In this document: one piece after another, positions 19,001 through 29,000 of the stretch
Layout: each line of letters starts with the position of its first letter
Numbering within the stretch: the stretch's first letter is position 1
Source: Isochrysis galbana
Taxonomy: Eukaryota > Haptophyta > Isochrysidales > Isochrysidaceae
Assembly: GCA_018136815.1 (NCBI GenBank)
Contig: CM030936.1
Location: 3,858,474-3,922,473, forward strand
DNA length: 64,000 nt
Direction: 5' to 3'
Notes under the pieces: model-generated
What the model was told of the DNA's origin: nothing
The model's input: only the letters and a program-made list of their open reading frames with translations
Databases searched by the model: none
Made by a program: the position numbers and the translations under genes

Positions 19001-20825
19001 TGGAGCTCCCACCCAGGTGTGTGCCACTGCCATGCCTCTGTCCATGCCTGCCTGCCTGTCCCTGCCAGACTCGCACTCGCTCGTCGCACTCGACGAGCGT
19101 CGAACTGCAGCATGCGCACCTCACCGCAAGCGAGCGTCATCCCATTGCACCAAGGGGGAGACCTTGGGGGCAGTGGGATGGGCCCTCTTCCTCCCCTGCC
19201 CCTTCTGTCTGCCTCAGGGTGAGCCCTCTGCAAAAATCTGCGATGAACTCGTGTCGAAGAACGCCGTCACCGGCGTCTTTTCACCAAAACGCCCAAGCGC
19301 ATCGCCTTATCGTCCCACTCTTCCTTTCTTACATCTCCACCCCAAGGCCCTTTGGCATGGAGGAGGTGTTTCCTCTCCCTCTATCCTTTCCCTTATGTCT
19401 CAGGTCTCTAGCTTTGGTGAAAATCTCTCCCCCATCATAAACATGCAAGAGGAATCTCGCGGTTTCCTAAACCTCTCTCCTACGCGCGTTTGCACGCAAT
19501 TCTCACTCTCACTTCAGCCACCACCCCTCACTCCCCCCCTTCTGGGATGGGGTGGACTTCTCTTCTTTGATAAATGGTTGCAGGCCCTCCTTGACCAGCT
19601 GTCATTCTATGGAGCCCTCCATTCTGTCCCATCTGGACCTCTACACTCATCACGTGCCGCTCGTCGCGCCGTCACTCGCCGCCGCCGCCACTCACGTGCT
19701 ATCTACTCCTCCATCTCCTATGTTGGAGTTTTGGGACTTCTCTTCTCTGATACATGGTTGCAGGCCCTTCTTGACCAGCTGTCATTCTATGGAGCCCTCC
19801 ATGCTGTCCCACCTGGACCTCTACACCCATCACGTGCTGCTCGTCGCGCCGCCACTCGCCGCCGCCGCCACTCACGTGCTATCTTCCCCTCCATCTCCTA
19901 TGTTGGAGCCTTCATGGCGTCTCTCCATCGCCTCCTTGGTTGCTGCCATTTGGCTTTCTCGTTTCTGCGACACTCAACCACTTTTGCTGTCTGTGCCGCA
20001 TTTGTTGCTGCCAAAGATCTGCGCACTCGGGGCAATACTTGGCTCGTCACGTTGCTCGCAACTTCTACGGTTGTACGCCATACAGCCCGTCGCACCCTAT
20101 CACCCTCCCTCTACAAAGTTTACAACCCACTAAGCTCTTGGGCTACCTCTCTTTTCTCGGTCTCCTTCTCTCTCTACCTCAGTGCCCGGAAACTCTTTAC
20201 CTGGGCAACCGAGCGCTTCGCTTACTATCAACGCTGCAGCACGGATGAGAGGGGAGAAGATGATGCTCCTCTAGTTCTCCCACTCAAGAAGAAGAAGTCC
20301 GGCTATGCGGCTTTTCTAGCCCGTGAACGCCATCGAAATCTCTTGGAGTCACAACGCATTCGTGCTCGCGCCAAGTCCGCCTGTCTTGTCAGGTCGTCTA
20401 CTCCGTTATTTCGGTTCTCAGCGCCTCGGCCCTCCTTCATGGTGCTTCTCTTACTTTTGTCCCAGCTACCCACCTTCGTTTGTGCGCCGGCAAATTCAGA
20501 GGCTTCTACTTTGCCCACCTTCTCTGGCGAGAGGTCTGAATACATGGAATGGGCCATCCTCTTCTCCGGCTACGTCGCGTGGAAGCTCACAGATGCCATC
20601 TACCTCCTTGAGGATGATGTTACCCGCCCAGATGTGGAAGGGGAGAAGCAACGGTCCTATGACACTCTCAATGCCCGACTTTATGGCCTCCTTCTCCAGG
20701 CCCTCCCATCATCCTTGCGTGTGTCCGTCTTTCATGGCCATGCAAACGATGGTGTGGGCGCCTTGCGCTACCTGCGTGCCACCTTTGCCGCCAAGAAAGA
20801 TGATGCTGCCGATTATGCTCACTAA
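18891..20825 (+). CDS. gag: Copia leader and gag N-terminal ORF, ends at in-frame UAA
   Basis: The frame opens inside the 5' LTR and runs 644 codons to TAA at 20823-20825. The first part is Ser/Leu-rich with hydrophobic stretches and a 60-codon tandem duplication. A gag-like region starts near residue 540 (LPTFSGERSEYMEWAILFSG) and continues through LLLQALPSSLRVSVFHG to DYAH. Gag forms the particle shell. The next ORF begins two codons after the stop in the same frame and continues the gag fold without loss, so the UAA lies within gag. It is either a recent null mutation or a readthrough site. The true start could be downstream of the LTR. Confidence 0.75.
   Translation: MSQVLTLTPVALSLSLSVMTLLLFVAALAAPWQPVRYGAPTQVCATAMPLSMPACLSLPDSHSLVALDERRTAACAPHRKRASSHCTKGETLGAVGWALFLPCPFCLPQGEPSAKICDELVSKNAVTGVFSPKRPSASPYRPTLPFLHLHPKALWHGGGVSSPSILSLMSQVSSFGENLSPIINMQEESRGFLNLSPTRVCTQFSLSLQPPPLTPPLLGWGGLLFFDKWLQALLDQLSFYGALHSVPSGPLHSSRAARRAVTRRRRHSRAIYSSISYVGVLGLLFSDTWLQALLDQLSFYGALHAVPPGPLHPSRAARRAATRRRRHSRAIFPSISYVGAFMASLHRLLGCCHLAFSFLRHSTTFAVCAAFVAAKDLRTRGNTWLVTLLATSTVVRHTARRTLSPSLYKVYNPLSSWATSLFSVSFSLYLSARKLFTWATERFAYYQRCSTDERGEDDAPLVLPLKKKKSGYAAFLARERHRNLLESQRIRARAKSACLVRSSTPLFRFSAPRPSFMVLLLLLSQLPTFVCAPANSEASTLPTFSGERSEYMEWAILFSGYVAWKLTDAIYLLEDDVTRPDVEGEKQRSYDTLNARLYGLLLQALPSSLRVSVFHGHANDGVGALRYLRATFAAKKDDAADYAH
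19550..19909 (+). repeat. 180-bp tandem duplication in the Copia leader
   Basis: Units 19550-19729 and 19730-19909 are about 92% alike, both containing GACCAGCTGTCATTCTATGG and CACTCGCCGCCGCCGCCACT. The unit is exactly 60 codons, so the reading frame is preserved. Confidence 0.85.
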
Positions 20826-20831
20826 CTTGGC

Positions 20832-23800
20832 ATGGCACAGACGCATGTGATTGATGCTAGGGCTGGCCTCGATCTTACCGACCTACGCCGCCAATATGAC
20901 AACATCAATATGGCCGTCGCGGGCATTAAGCGCACGGGCAAACCCCCTCCGGACGATGCCACCCTAATTGCTTTCTTTGATCATTCGCTCCCCTTGGCCT
21001 ACTCACAACTCCGACAGTTCGTACGCGGCAGGCGGCTAACCTCTTTTGTGGACCATTATGAAGAATATGTCAGTCAAACTCGTGCGGAGCTCTCGGCTCA
21101 ACGTCCTGCTGCACATGCTTTCGCCGTCACCGCACCTAAATCCTCGTCCAAAGGGAAAGGTCGGCCGTCAAGCGAGCGTCCTCCGCCGAAGGGTGAGCCC
21201 ATTTGCCTTCGTTGTTTGGGCCCACACAATCGGCCATTTTGCAAACAGCCCACAGCCAAGTGCCGCGGGTGTGGAGCTGACCATCATGGAGACATATGCC
21301 CCCGCTTATCGACATCTACGACCTCCAGCACTCGCTCTAGGCTCACACGACGTGCACTCGAATTACTCGACCGTGATGCCTCTCGTGTTGCAACTGCGCC
21401 TGCTTCAACCTCATCGTCCACCTACGCCCAGGCTGCTGCTGCCACTACCCCTACACCTACGGCAACAAATCCACCTGAAACACCACAGGCGCCACACCAG
21501 CCACCTCCTACAAGTGGCACTCCTCTCATGGCCTATACCCAGGCCCATGCCGCGGCGTCTGCCATTGCATCGGATCAACATGATGCAAATGGTGCCATCC
21601 AAGCCTACACTGCTAGCATGCGAACCTTTGGCTATGCCCTTTGTGCCAAAGGTCCCTTGCCCCTTCTTGTGACCGAGGCTGAGGCTAAGACGCCGATTGA
21701 AGAAGAAGCCCTTGTTGACTCCATGGCTACGTTTTGGGTGGTTAGCCGTCTTGACTGCCTGTGGCGTATCACGGATGCCCACCCTCGCCTAGGTGTTGAC
21801 ACTGCTGCTGGTCCCGTTGTCGCCCAGGCGGTTGGGATTGCTTTGGTGTACCTTCTTGTCGGCGACACTTGGGAATGCTACGAAATTCCAAATGTTCTTG
21901 TCTTGGCTGAGTGCAGTACTATACTGTATTCTACACGGGTTATGCGAGACCTTTTTGGTTTCCGCCATGACCTCGATGCCGGCTACATCCATGTTCCTGG
22001 CGCTCATCCCATACGTGTCCGCGATGACTCGGCCGCGTTTCGCATCCCAGTGCGATTCGTGGCACCCTCTGACACTCGTCCTCACTCCGTCCGCTGCCCA
22101 CGTCGCCCCTCCGCTGCCTCTGCTTCGGCAGCTGCCGTTGTGGCGCATGGAGATCTTGCCTCACACGCTCTGCTATATCGACGTCTCGGTTTTCCTTACG
22201 CTGACCAATGGTCGCTTGTGCCCACCGCCACCGTTGGTCACAACTTGTCTTGCCACCGCCCCCCGACTGGCCTCCCCATGCCAGAAGCAGTTGTCCGTGG
22301 TCGCATGCGCGCCGCCCCTTTCTCCCGCCTCCCAACTTCCCTTGACGCCCAACCGCCTCCCGGAGCCATGGTCTACATGGACTTTGCCGGCCCACTTTTG
22401 GAGAGCGTCCTCTTCAAGTACACATGCTACTGCGGTACTGTGGATGCTGGTAGCGGCTTCACCCGGGTATGGCCCGCGCGAGCCATGACCGCCGAGGTCG
22501 CCGCCTCAGCCCTTGGCCAATTCATTGCCGATGTCGCCGCTCATCTTAGCTCCCTTGACGGCACATACAAGCCCTCCATTGTGCGATCCGACAAGGGAAG
22601 CGCTTTCCTCTCCTATCACTTCCGAGACTTCCTCGCTCACCGTCGTATCCGCGTGAGCTACTCATCAGAATACACGCCGCAACAAAACTCACATGTGGAA
22701 CGTATGTGGGGCGTCACTTTTGGTACAGCTCGCGTCCTTCTTGCTGCTGCTGGTCTCCCTCCTTCCTTTCATCCCTTTGCCATGCAGACAGCGGTTTGGA
22801 TCACCAACAGGCTTCCACGACCTTCTCGCCGGAACTTGTCGCCTTATCACCTCCTCACTGGGCACCCCCCTGACATCCGTTGTCTATATGCTTTTGGTTG
22901 CCTTTGTGCCGTCGTTGCCCCCGTGCCGCGACGCGTTGGCGATCGCCACTTCGCCGACAGAGGTTGGTATGGCCTCTACATGGGGCCTTCTGAGGAGAGC
23001 CCTGGCCATGTTGTCTACTTACTCGACTCCAAAAGTGTAATGGTTGCAGCCAAGATCCGCGTATGGGAGGACCAGTTCCCGGGCCTCAAGGATGAGCCTA
23101 GACCCAGCTGGCTTGAGGATGACGATGATTCAGCTGCCTCTTCACCTGCCCCCTCTCCTGCACCCGTTCCAACTCCTGTACCTGCACCTGTTGCTGCACC
23201 ATCTGCGATTCGTCGCTCCCCACGCCTCCTCGAGCTCGAACAACAACATCATGGTATGAATACCACTTCTGCTGTTACACCTGCGTTGCACAATGCCTCT
23301 ATGGCTCAGGCTGCAGCAGTCGTTGCTCTTGGTGCTGCAGCAATGGGGTTCGATTCTCGTACTGATCCTTTATGTTTTGCTTTTACTTCCGACCTGCTCA
23401 CTACCGACGACAGCTGTCCACCTTTTGCTCACGCCGGTAGCGACCATTCACTCTTCGCTCAAGCCGTCACCGTCGTTGCCGACATGGGGGATGTGACGGT
23501 CCCCAAGACGTACCGTCAAGCGCTTCAGTCCACCCATGCCGACTATTGGCGCGTAGCTATCAACAAGGAGCTCGGCGGCCTCATGGCACTTCGCACTTGG
23601 GAGTGCGTTCCCGAGGACGCCATGCCCGAGGGCGCCAACCTTAGGCATTGCCATTTTGTCTTCGCCGTCAAACGCAAAGCCGACGGCTCCATCGAGAAAT
23701 TCAAGGCCCGTCTCGTTGCCGACGGCAATACTCAACGATACGGAGTCGATTTCGACCGCATCTTCTCTACCGTGGTCAAAACGGTTACCATCCGTCTCGT

Positions 23801-25181
23801 GCTTGCCATCGCTACCGCTCATGATTACAACTTGTCCTCCATCGACGTCCGCCAAGCTTACCTGCAAGCCACTCTTCCACAACCCCTCTTCATGCGCATG
23901 CCACCTGGCCTCCCGCCTCGTGACTGTCGCGGGGTTCGTCTCGTATGCAAATTATTGCGCTCAATCTATGGCCTCCGTCAAGCTGGGCGCGAATGGGCCG
24001 AGCTTCTCACCTCCTTCCTCTTGAAGTGGGGCTTCACGCGCTCCACTATCGATGTCTGTCTCTACATCTTCACCAGCGGCTCGTCTTTGCTTTGGGTGCT
24101 GGTGTACGTGGACGACGCCCTCATCGTCGATAATGACTCCGGCCTCCGCGCTCGTTTCGTCCACGATCTCGGCGATAGGTTTCCCATTGAAGACAAGGGC
24201 GAACTCTCGTGGATCCTCAATGTTGCCGTGGCTCGTGACCGTCCGCGTCGGATCCTCACCTTATCTCAGAGTCTTTACGTCTCAGATCTCCTTCAACGGC
24301 ATGATGCTTTCCTATCTAGCACTACGACACGCACCTTCAAATCCCCTCTCGGCGCCCTCCACCTCGATCCGTCTGATTCACCCACGCCTGGCTCTCCTGC
24401 TTTTGAATCTATGGCCTCCAAGCGCGACACCTATATGGCCATCGTCGGGGGCCTCCTCTGGCTTGCTAACATGTCTAGGCCAGATCTCGCATATGCAGCC
24501 TCGCAGCTCTCGCGCTTCATGACCAACCCTGGTCCTACGCACTTCGCCGCTGCCGTCCGCGTCCTCTGCTACGTGCGTGACTCCTCCACCTGCGCTCTGC
24601 TCTTTCGCCCAGACCCCTCGCTACCCTTTCTAGTCCATGTCGACTCGAATTGGGAATCTCGCTTCTCTTGTACGGGCGCCATCTTTTTTCTGTACGGCTG
24701 TCCTGTCCACTGGTTCTCCAAGACCCAACGATCCGTCTCGTTGTCGAGCGCCGAGGCCGAGTACTTCGGTGCCATGCTTGCTGCCCGCGACATCCTCTTC
24801 GTCCGGGATTTGCTTGTCGACCTATCTCTCCCGCCGGATGGCCCTACCCTTCTGTGCTCCGACTCCAAGTCTGCCATCAACATGTCCCTCGACCCCGTTG
24901 CCTTCAAAAAGACCAAGCACATAATGCGCGCCGCAGCTTTCCTCCGCGACCTCGTTGCAAAACACGCCCTCGCTATGCGACATGTCCCCGGTAACCTTAT
25001 GCTTGCTGACATCCTCACCAAGCCCCTTGGGCCCGCTCCCTTCTGCCGTCTCCTATCCCTTCTAAACGACTGCGCATCCATCATTGCACAAAGTCTGACG
25101 AGTTCAAATTCAAGTTCCGCCGAAGAAGCTACGGCAGGGACGTCTGCCTCTAAGACTGCCTCTGACGAAAAGCTCCAGTGA
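20832..25181 (+). CDS. pol: Copia gag C-terminus and pol polyprotein
   Basis: 1449 codons without a stop. Residues 1-110 finish gag; a Cys/His zinc-knuckle region (CLRCLGPHNRPFC, CRGCGADHHGDIC) follows at about 124-157. The protease motif near 295 reads LVDSMATFWVV where Copia elements normally have DSGAT, so the catalytic Gly position is Met. Integrase spans about 515-690 (VYMDFAGP, IVRSDKGSAF, QQNSHVERMWG: the DDE triad). A Pro/Ala-rich linker precedes reverse transcriptase at about 920-1110 (FKARLVADG, SSIDVRQAYLQA, IYGLRQAGREWA, YVDD near 1091). RNase H occupies about 1265-1400 (HVDSNW, SLSSAEAEY, LLCSDSKSA, ADILTKPLG). It should act in cytoplasmic particles and the nucleus. Confidence 0.95.
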   Translation: MAQTHVIDARAGLDLTDLRRQYDNINMAVAGIKRTGKPPPDDATLIAFFDHSLPLAYSQLRQFVRGRRLTSFVDHYEEYVSQTRAELSAQRPAAHAFAVTAPKSSSKGKGRPSSERPPPKGEPICLRCLGPHNRPFCKQPTAKCRGCGADHHGDICPRLSTSTTSSTRSRLTRRALELLDRDASRVATAPASTSSSTYAQAAAATTPTPTATNPPETPQAPHQPPPTSGTPLMAYTQAHAAASAIASDQHDANGAIQAYTASMRTFGYALCAKGPLPLLVTEAEAKTPIEEEALVDSMATFWVVSRLDCLWRITDAHPRLGVDTAAGPVVAQAVGIALVYLLVGDTWECYEIPNVLVLAECSTILYSTRVMRDLFGFRHDLDAGYIHVPGAHPIRVRDDSAAFRIPVRFVAPSDTRPHSVRCPRRPSAASASAAAVVAHGDLASHALLYRRLGFPYADQWSLVPTATVGHNLSCHRPPTGLPMPEAVVRGRMRAAPFSRLPTSLDAQPPPGAMVYMDFAGPLLESVLFKYTCYCGTVDAGSGFTRVWPARAMTAEVAASALGQFIADVAAHLSSLDGTYKPSIVRSDKGSAFLSYHFRDFLAHRRIRVSYSSEYTPQQNSHVERMWGVTFGTARVLLAAAGLPPSFHPFAMQTAVWITNRLPRPSRRNLSPYHLLTGHPPDIRCLYAFGCLCAVVAPVPRRVGDRHFADRGWYGLYMGPSEESPGHVVYLLDSKSVMVAAKIRVWEDQFPGLKDEPRPSWLEDDDDSAASSPAPSPAPVPTPVPAPVAAPSAIRRSPRLLELEQQHHGMNTTSAVTPALHNASMAQAAAVVALGAAAMGFDSRTDPLCFAFTSDLLTTDDSCPPFAHAGSDHSLFAQAVTVVADMGDVTVPKTYRQALQSTHADYWRVAINKELGGLMALRTWECVPEDAMPEGANLRHCHFVFAVKRKADGSIEKFKARLVADGNTQRYGVDFDRIFSTVVKTVTIRLVLAIATAHDYNLSSIDVRQAYLQATLPQPLFMRMPPGLPPRDCRGVRLVCKLLRSIYGLRQAGREWAELLTSFLLKWGFTRSTIDVCLYIFTSGSSLLWVLVYVDDALIVDNDSGLRARFVHDLGDRFPIEDKGELSWILNVAVARDRPRRILTLSQSLYVSDLLQRHDAFLSSTTTRTFKSPLGALHLDPSDSPTPGSPAFESMASKRDTYMAIVGGLLWLANMSRPDLAYAASQLSRFMTNPGPTHFAAAVRVLCYVRDSSTCALLFRPDPSLPFLVHVDSNWESRFSCTGAIFFLYGCPVHWFSKTQRSVSLSSAEAEYFGAMLAARDILFVRDLLVDLSLPPDGPTLLCSDSKSAINMSLDPVAFKKTKHIMRAAAFLRDLVAKHALAMRHVPGNLMLADILTKPLGPAPFCRLLSLLNDCASIIAQSLTSSNSSSAEEATAGTSASKTASDEKLQ

Positions 25182-25287
25182 CATACACCACTCCGAGTAT
25201 TACGACTGTCATGCAAGGCATTCTCCATTCTTCTACCTTTATCCTCTGTATCTAAGCCTCACCCTCCGTGCTCGCCTTATGGGGGGG

Positions 25288-25900
25288 TATCACAGAGTGC
25301 CGTCATCTGCCAACACAACCCATTGGTCCTTACCGATAGAATCGTCTTTACCGATAACTTTGTCTGCCAGATTCCTTTTCATCAAGTCATCAGCCTCTTT
25401 CATCATGTGCACCACCTTCTGGACTCTTCTCTACATTATCATCTGCAGTTGATGCACATCGAGTTCTTAGGGTTCCCGAGTCATTTGCACATCGACTTCT
25501 AGACCTCGCCTTCATCTTGGGGATCTCAGCTCACTCTAGATCGACTTAGTGCACCTAAGGAATCTCACCTTCATCAACACTCACGACGCTTCATCGGCTC
25601 ATACTAAGGCAATACTCGCCGATTCCCTAAATCCTTGATTCCATCTTTGTTCCCTCGCACGCCTTCCTGTTTGTCTCAGAGTATCATCCAAAGAACCGTG
25701 GTGGGGTATATGTAAGGGTTTGTGCGAAAGTGATTATTGTAGAATCACCGTGCCCCAGGGGTATCTTGGTGAGTTCCCTAGTGCCCCCAGGTGTCCCAGG
25801 TTCTGACCCTCACCCCTGTAGCACTGTCTCTCTCACTGTCTGTCATGACCTTACTGCTTTTTGTTGCCGCCCTGGCTGCTCCCTGGCAGCCAGTGCGATA
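25288..25900 (+). repeat. Copia 3' LTR
   Basis: 613 bp, matches the 5' LTR except T25779. It is preceded by the polypurine run ending at 25287 and followed by the AAGAG duplication. Confidence 0.95.
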
Positions 25901-26098
25901 AAGAGCTCCCCATTGGGTGGTATCAACCATTTCTCCCGTTTCTAGGACAAGCAGCAATTCCGACCAGGTGACCCGTAAACGCGTCACAAAACTTGGTGTT
26001 GCTGAGGGAATGATGCCTAGGTACACCTGGAACATTTAATGAGGACATGCATGTGGTAACTCAATAGCCAAGGTTTCAAAGGCGGCAAACTTGCCGCG

Positions 26099-29000
26099 GT
26101 GCTCTCTCAAGCGCGTAAGGCGGGCGTAGACATACTCCTTCTCCAAGAGCTGCACGCATACGAAGATGGCTCACATCGCCGATCGTACAGAACGGCGAAC
26201 CTCCTAGGCTGGCACTGGTTTGACTCGCCGGGAGAGCTAGCGGACCCGGCAAGCGGAGTAGCGATCGCGATTCGCGAAACGTGCGCCAGGGTGACCCCTA
26301 GAGTAGACTCCGTAGTGGAAATCATAAAGGGAAGATGCATAAAGGTAGATATCGAGATAGATGAAAAAACATACCGTATCATTTCCGTGTACCTAAGCGC
26401 CAACCCGAGCCCGAGGGGCGCCCAGATAGAAAAACTTCGCCACGACCAACACGTAGCGGAAAGCATAAGTACCCCGACCCTAATGGGGGGCGACTTCAAC
26501 TGCGTAGAAAACGTAGCGACCGACACGGCGGGCACGGGGCCGGCACCTTATGCCAATGTGCACGGGGACAAATGGAAAACCCTTATAAAAAACGCCGGCC
26601 TACAGGACGCACACAGAACCATGAAGCTGGGACCGAACGCAGGCTTCACACGCCTAGCACATACCATCCACACGAGAATAGACCGTCTATACCACAGCCG
26701 ATCCACGGACAAATTCCAATGGCACAAGCTAGGGCCCAGTCCAGACCTGTTCACAGGGAGGGCGGCCTCCGACCACCTACCACTGCTAGCCGCGTTTGAG
26801 ACGCCGTGCTACAAGCCAAACCGCAACTACGACCTGCCCATCGACGCAGAGATTATCCGAGAAGACGGAGCCGCGAGGGCGGTGGAACTCCTCTTCCGTA
26901 GGGCACAAAGCAACGCGCGTGGAGGCGGTGATCTAGCCGAGGAATGGGCAAGCGCAAAAGCGCTCGTGGCCACCTTCCTCAGGGAAGAAACGCGGGCCCG
27001 AAGAACGCCCACTATCCAATCTACACTGGAAAAAACAATCGCGACGCTTAACATAAAACTCATCAAGAAGGGGCCAGACGCAGATCTCACGAGGGAGATC
27101 GCAGAAACCAACCGCAAACTGGCGGACGAACGCGGCAAGACGCCCCTAAGGCACCTCCCCATATACGCCAATCTCCGACGAGAAGACCTCCACTCTCGAG
27201 AATTCTTCAGAAAACTCAGACAACAAAAATGGAATGGAAACATCAAAGAAATATACAAGACCAATGACTGGAACAACCCCAAACACGCCGACCAATCTAC
27301 GACCACGACCGATGACGGTATCCGAAGAGAATTCAGAAGGTACTACGCCTGGCTGTACTCTCCCAAGGAATCGAGGCGAGAACCCGAACTGGAGATTACT
27401 CTAGCCGACAGGCCCCTCACCGAATTCGACAAACGCCGATTGGAGGGGCGCATCACTGTAGACGAGACCACTCAGGCCATTCGAGAAATAGGCCCAGGCA
27501 AAAGCGCGGGCCCGGACGGGATTCCGGCGGAAGTATATAAGGCTCACGAAAAACTAGTTGCACCGATCCTAACAGACCTCTACAACCAAACTTTCGACAC
27601 AGGCCTAATCCCATACACTATGAGGGAGGGAGATATCATCCTACTTTACAAAAAAGGAGACGCACGCGACCCTAGAAACTATAGGCCCATAACACTACTA
27701 CAGAGCGACTACAAGATACTAGCCAAAATACTAACCAATAGGCTAAGCAAAGTAATTGGGAACATTATATCCGACAATCGGCTAGGCTTCGTGCCTAGAA
27801 GATTGATTAGCGAAGCCACCCACCTTCTGCAACTGACAAGGGCATACCTCGACGAAACAGGCGAGCCAGGCCTCCTCCTAGCACTCGACTGGGAAAAAGC
27901 TTTTGACAGAGTCAGCTGGGAGTTCTACCACCTGGCCCTCCGCCTCCTCAATTTCGGGCCCGACTTCCAGCACCTGGCACAAGCACTTACAAGCGAGGCG
28001 GCAAGACCCGTCCGCACGATTAAAATCAACGGGGGCCGAAGCTACCCCTTCACGATAGGGAGTGGGATGCCCCAAGGATGCCCCCTCTCGCCGCTCACCT
28101 TCCTCCTTACGACGGAAGCTCTCACCCGCGCCATAAACAGCGACCCCGACATACAAGGGGTTAACCTCAACGGGTACGAACTGAAGATTAGCCAGTTCGC
28201 CGACGACACGGCGCTCATCACGAGCGACTACACGAGCCTGAAGCGGGCCCTAATGTGGGTGCGGACGCACGAACGGGCCACGGGGGGCAAAACAAACGAA
28301 GCCAAATTTCAAGGAATCAGAATGGGCTCGCAAAGGCTACGCAAGCCGCCGTGGGACATGCGTAAATACAACTGGATAGAGAACGATCAATACCTCACCA
28401 TCCTAGGCGTCCCGCTAGGAGCCCCGGAAGCCCTCAAGCCCTTCTGGAAGAAACTCGCAGACAAAGTAGACAACAAAGCAGCCAGATTGGCGCCGATTAC
28501 GCGACACATGACCATATTCGGTAGGACCAACATAGCGAACTTTATAATATACGGCACACCACGCTACTGGATGCAAACGTTGGCAGCCCCTACTTGGTTC
28601 CACGGGAGAATCCAAAAAGCGGCGGACAAAATTCTATGGGAGAGCCCTTACACAGGCAAAATCACGAAGTGGGTGAAGCACCCACAATACCCCGTACACG
28701 ACGCGGAGTGCGCATCACGAACAATGGGGATCGGCCTCCTCCACTGGACAACGCACGTGAGAGCTCTGCAAACAAAATGGATACTAAACTACCTCAACGC
28801 AAGAAAAGCTATTTGGAAGCATGCGCTCGACGCGTGGTTCTGCCGGACTGGACTCGGCCGCGGGGCAGTCCTATCCTCGATTCCTACGAAGACGCTCACC
28901 CGCAGTATCAGGGGAAACCCGGCACTGCCAGCATTCTGGAAGGACGCCTTGGTGTACTTCAGGACCCTAAACATACGCCGCACGAGACTCACAAGGGAAG

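Larger units (their letters stand above)
18388..25900 (+). mobile_element. Full-length Copia (Ty1) LTR retrotransposon
   Basis: A 7513-bp element with 613-bp LTRs (18388-19000 and 25288-25900) and a 5-bp duplication AAGAG at 18383-18387 and 25901-25905. The LTRs differ at one position (C at 18879, T at 25779), so insertion is very recent. Each LTR begins TATCAC and ends GCGATA. A likely primer-binding site TGGAGCTCCCACCCAGG starts directly after the 5' LTR, and a polypurine run (ATGGGGGGG) precedes the 3' LTR. Pol order is protease, integrase, RT, RNase H, which defines Copia. The gag-pol frame is open apart from one in-frame UAA. The related empty site at 60.34 kb supports the boundaries. 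Confidence 0.97.

Noticed and set aside
24569-25228. 219-codon frame antisense to Copia RNase H
   Set aside because: Shadow of the strongly supported plus-strand pol gene.
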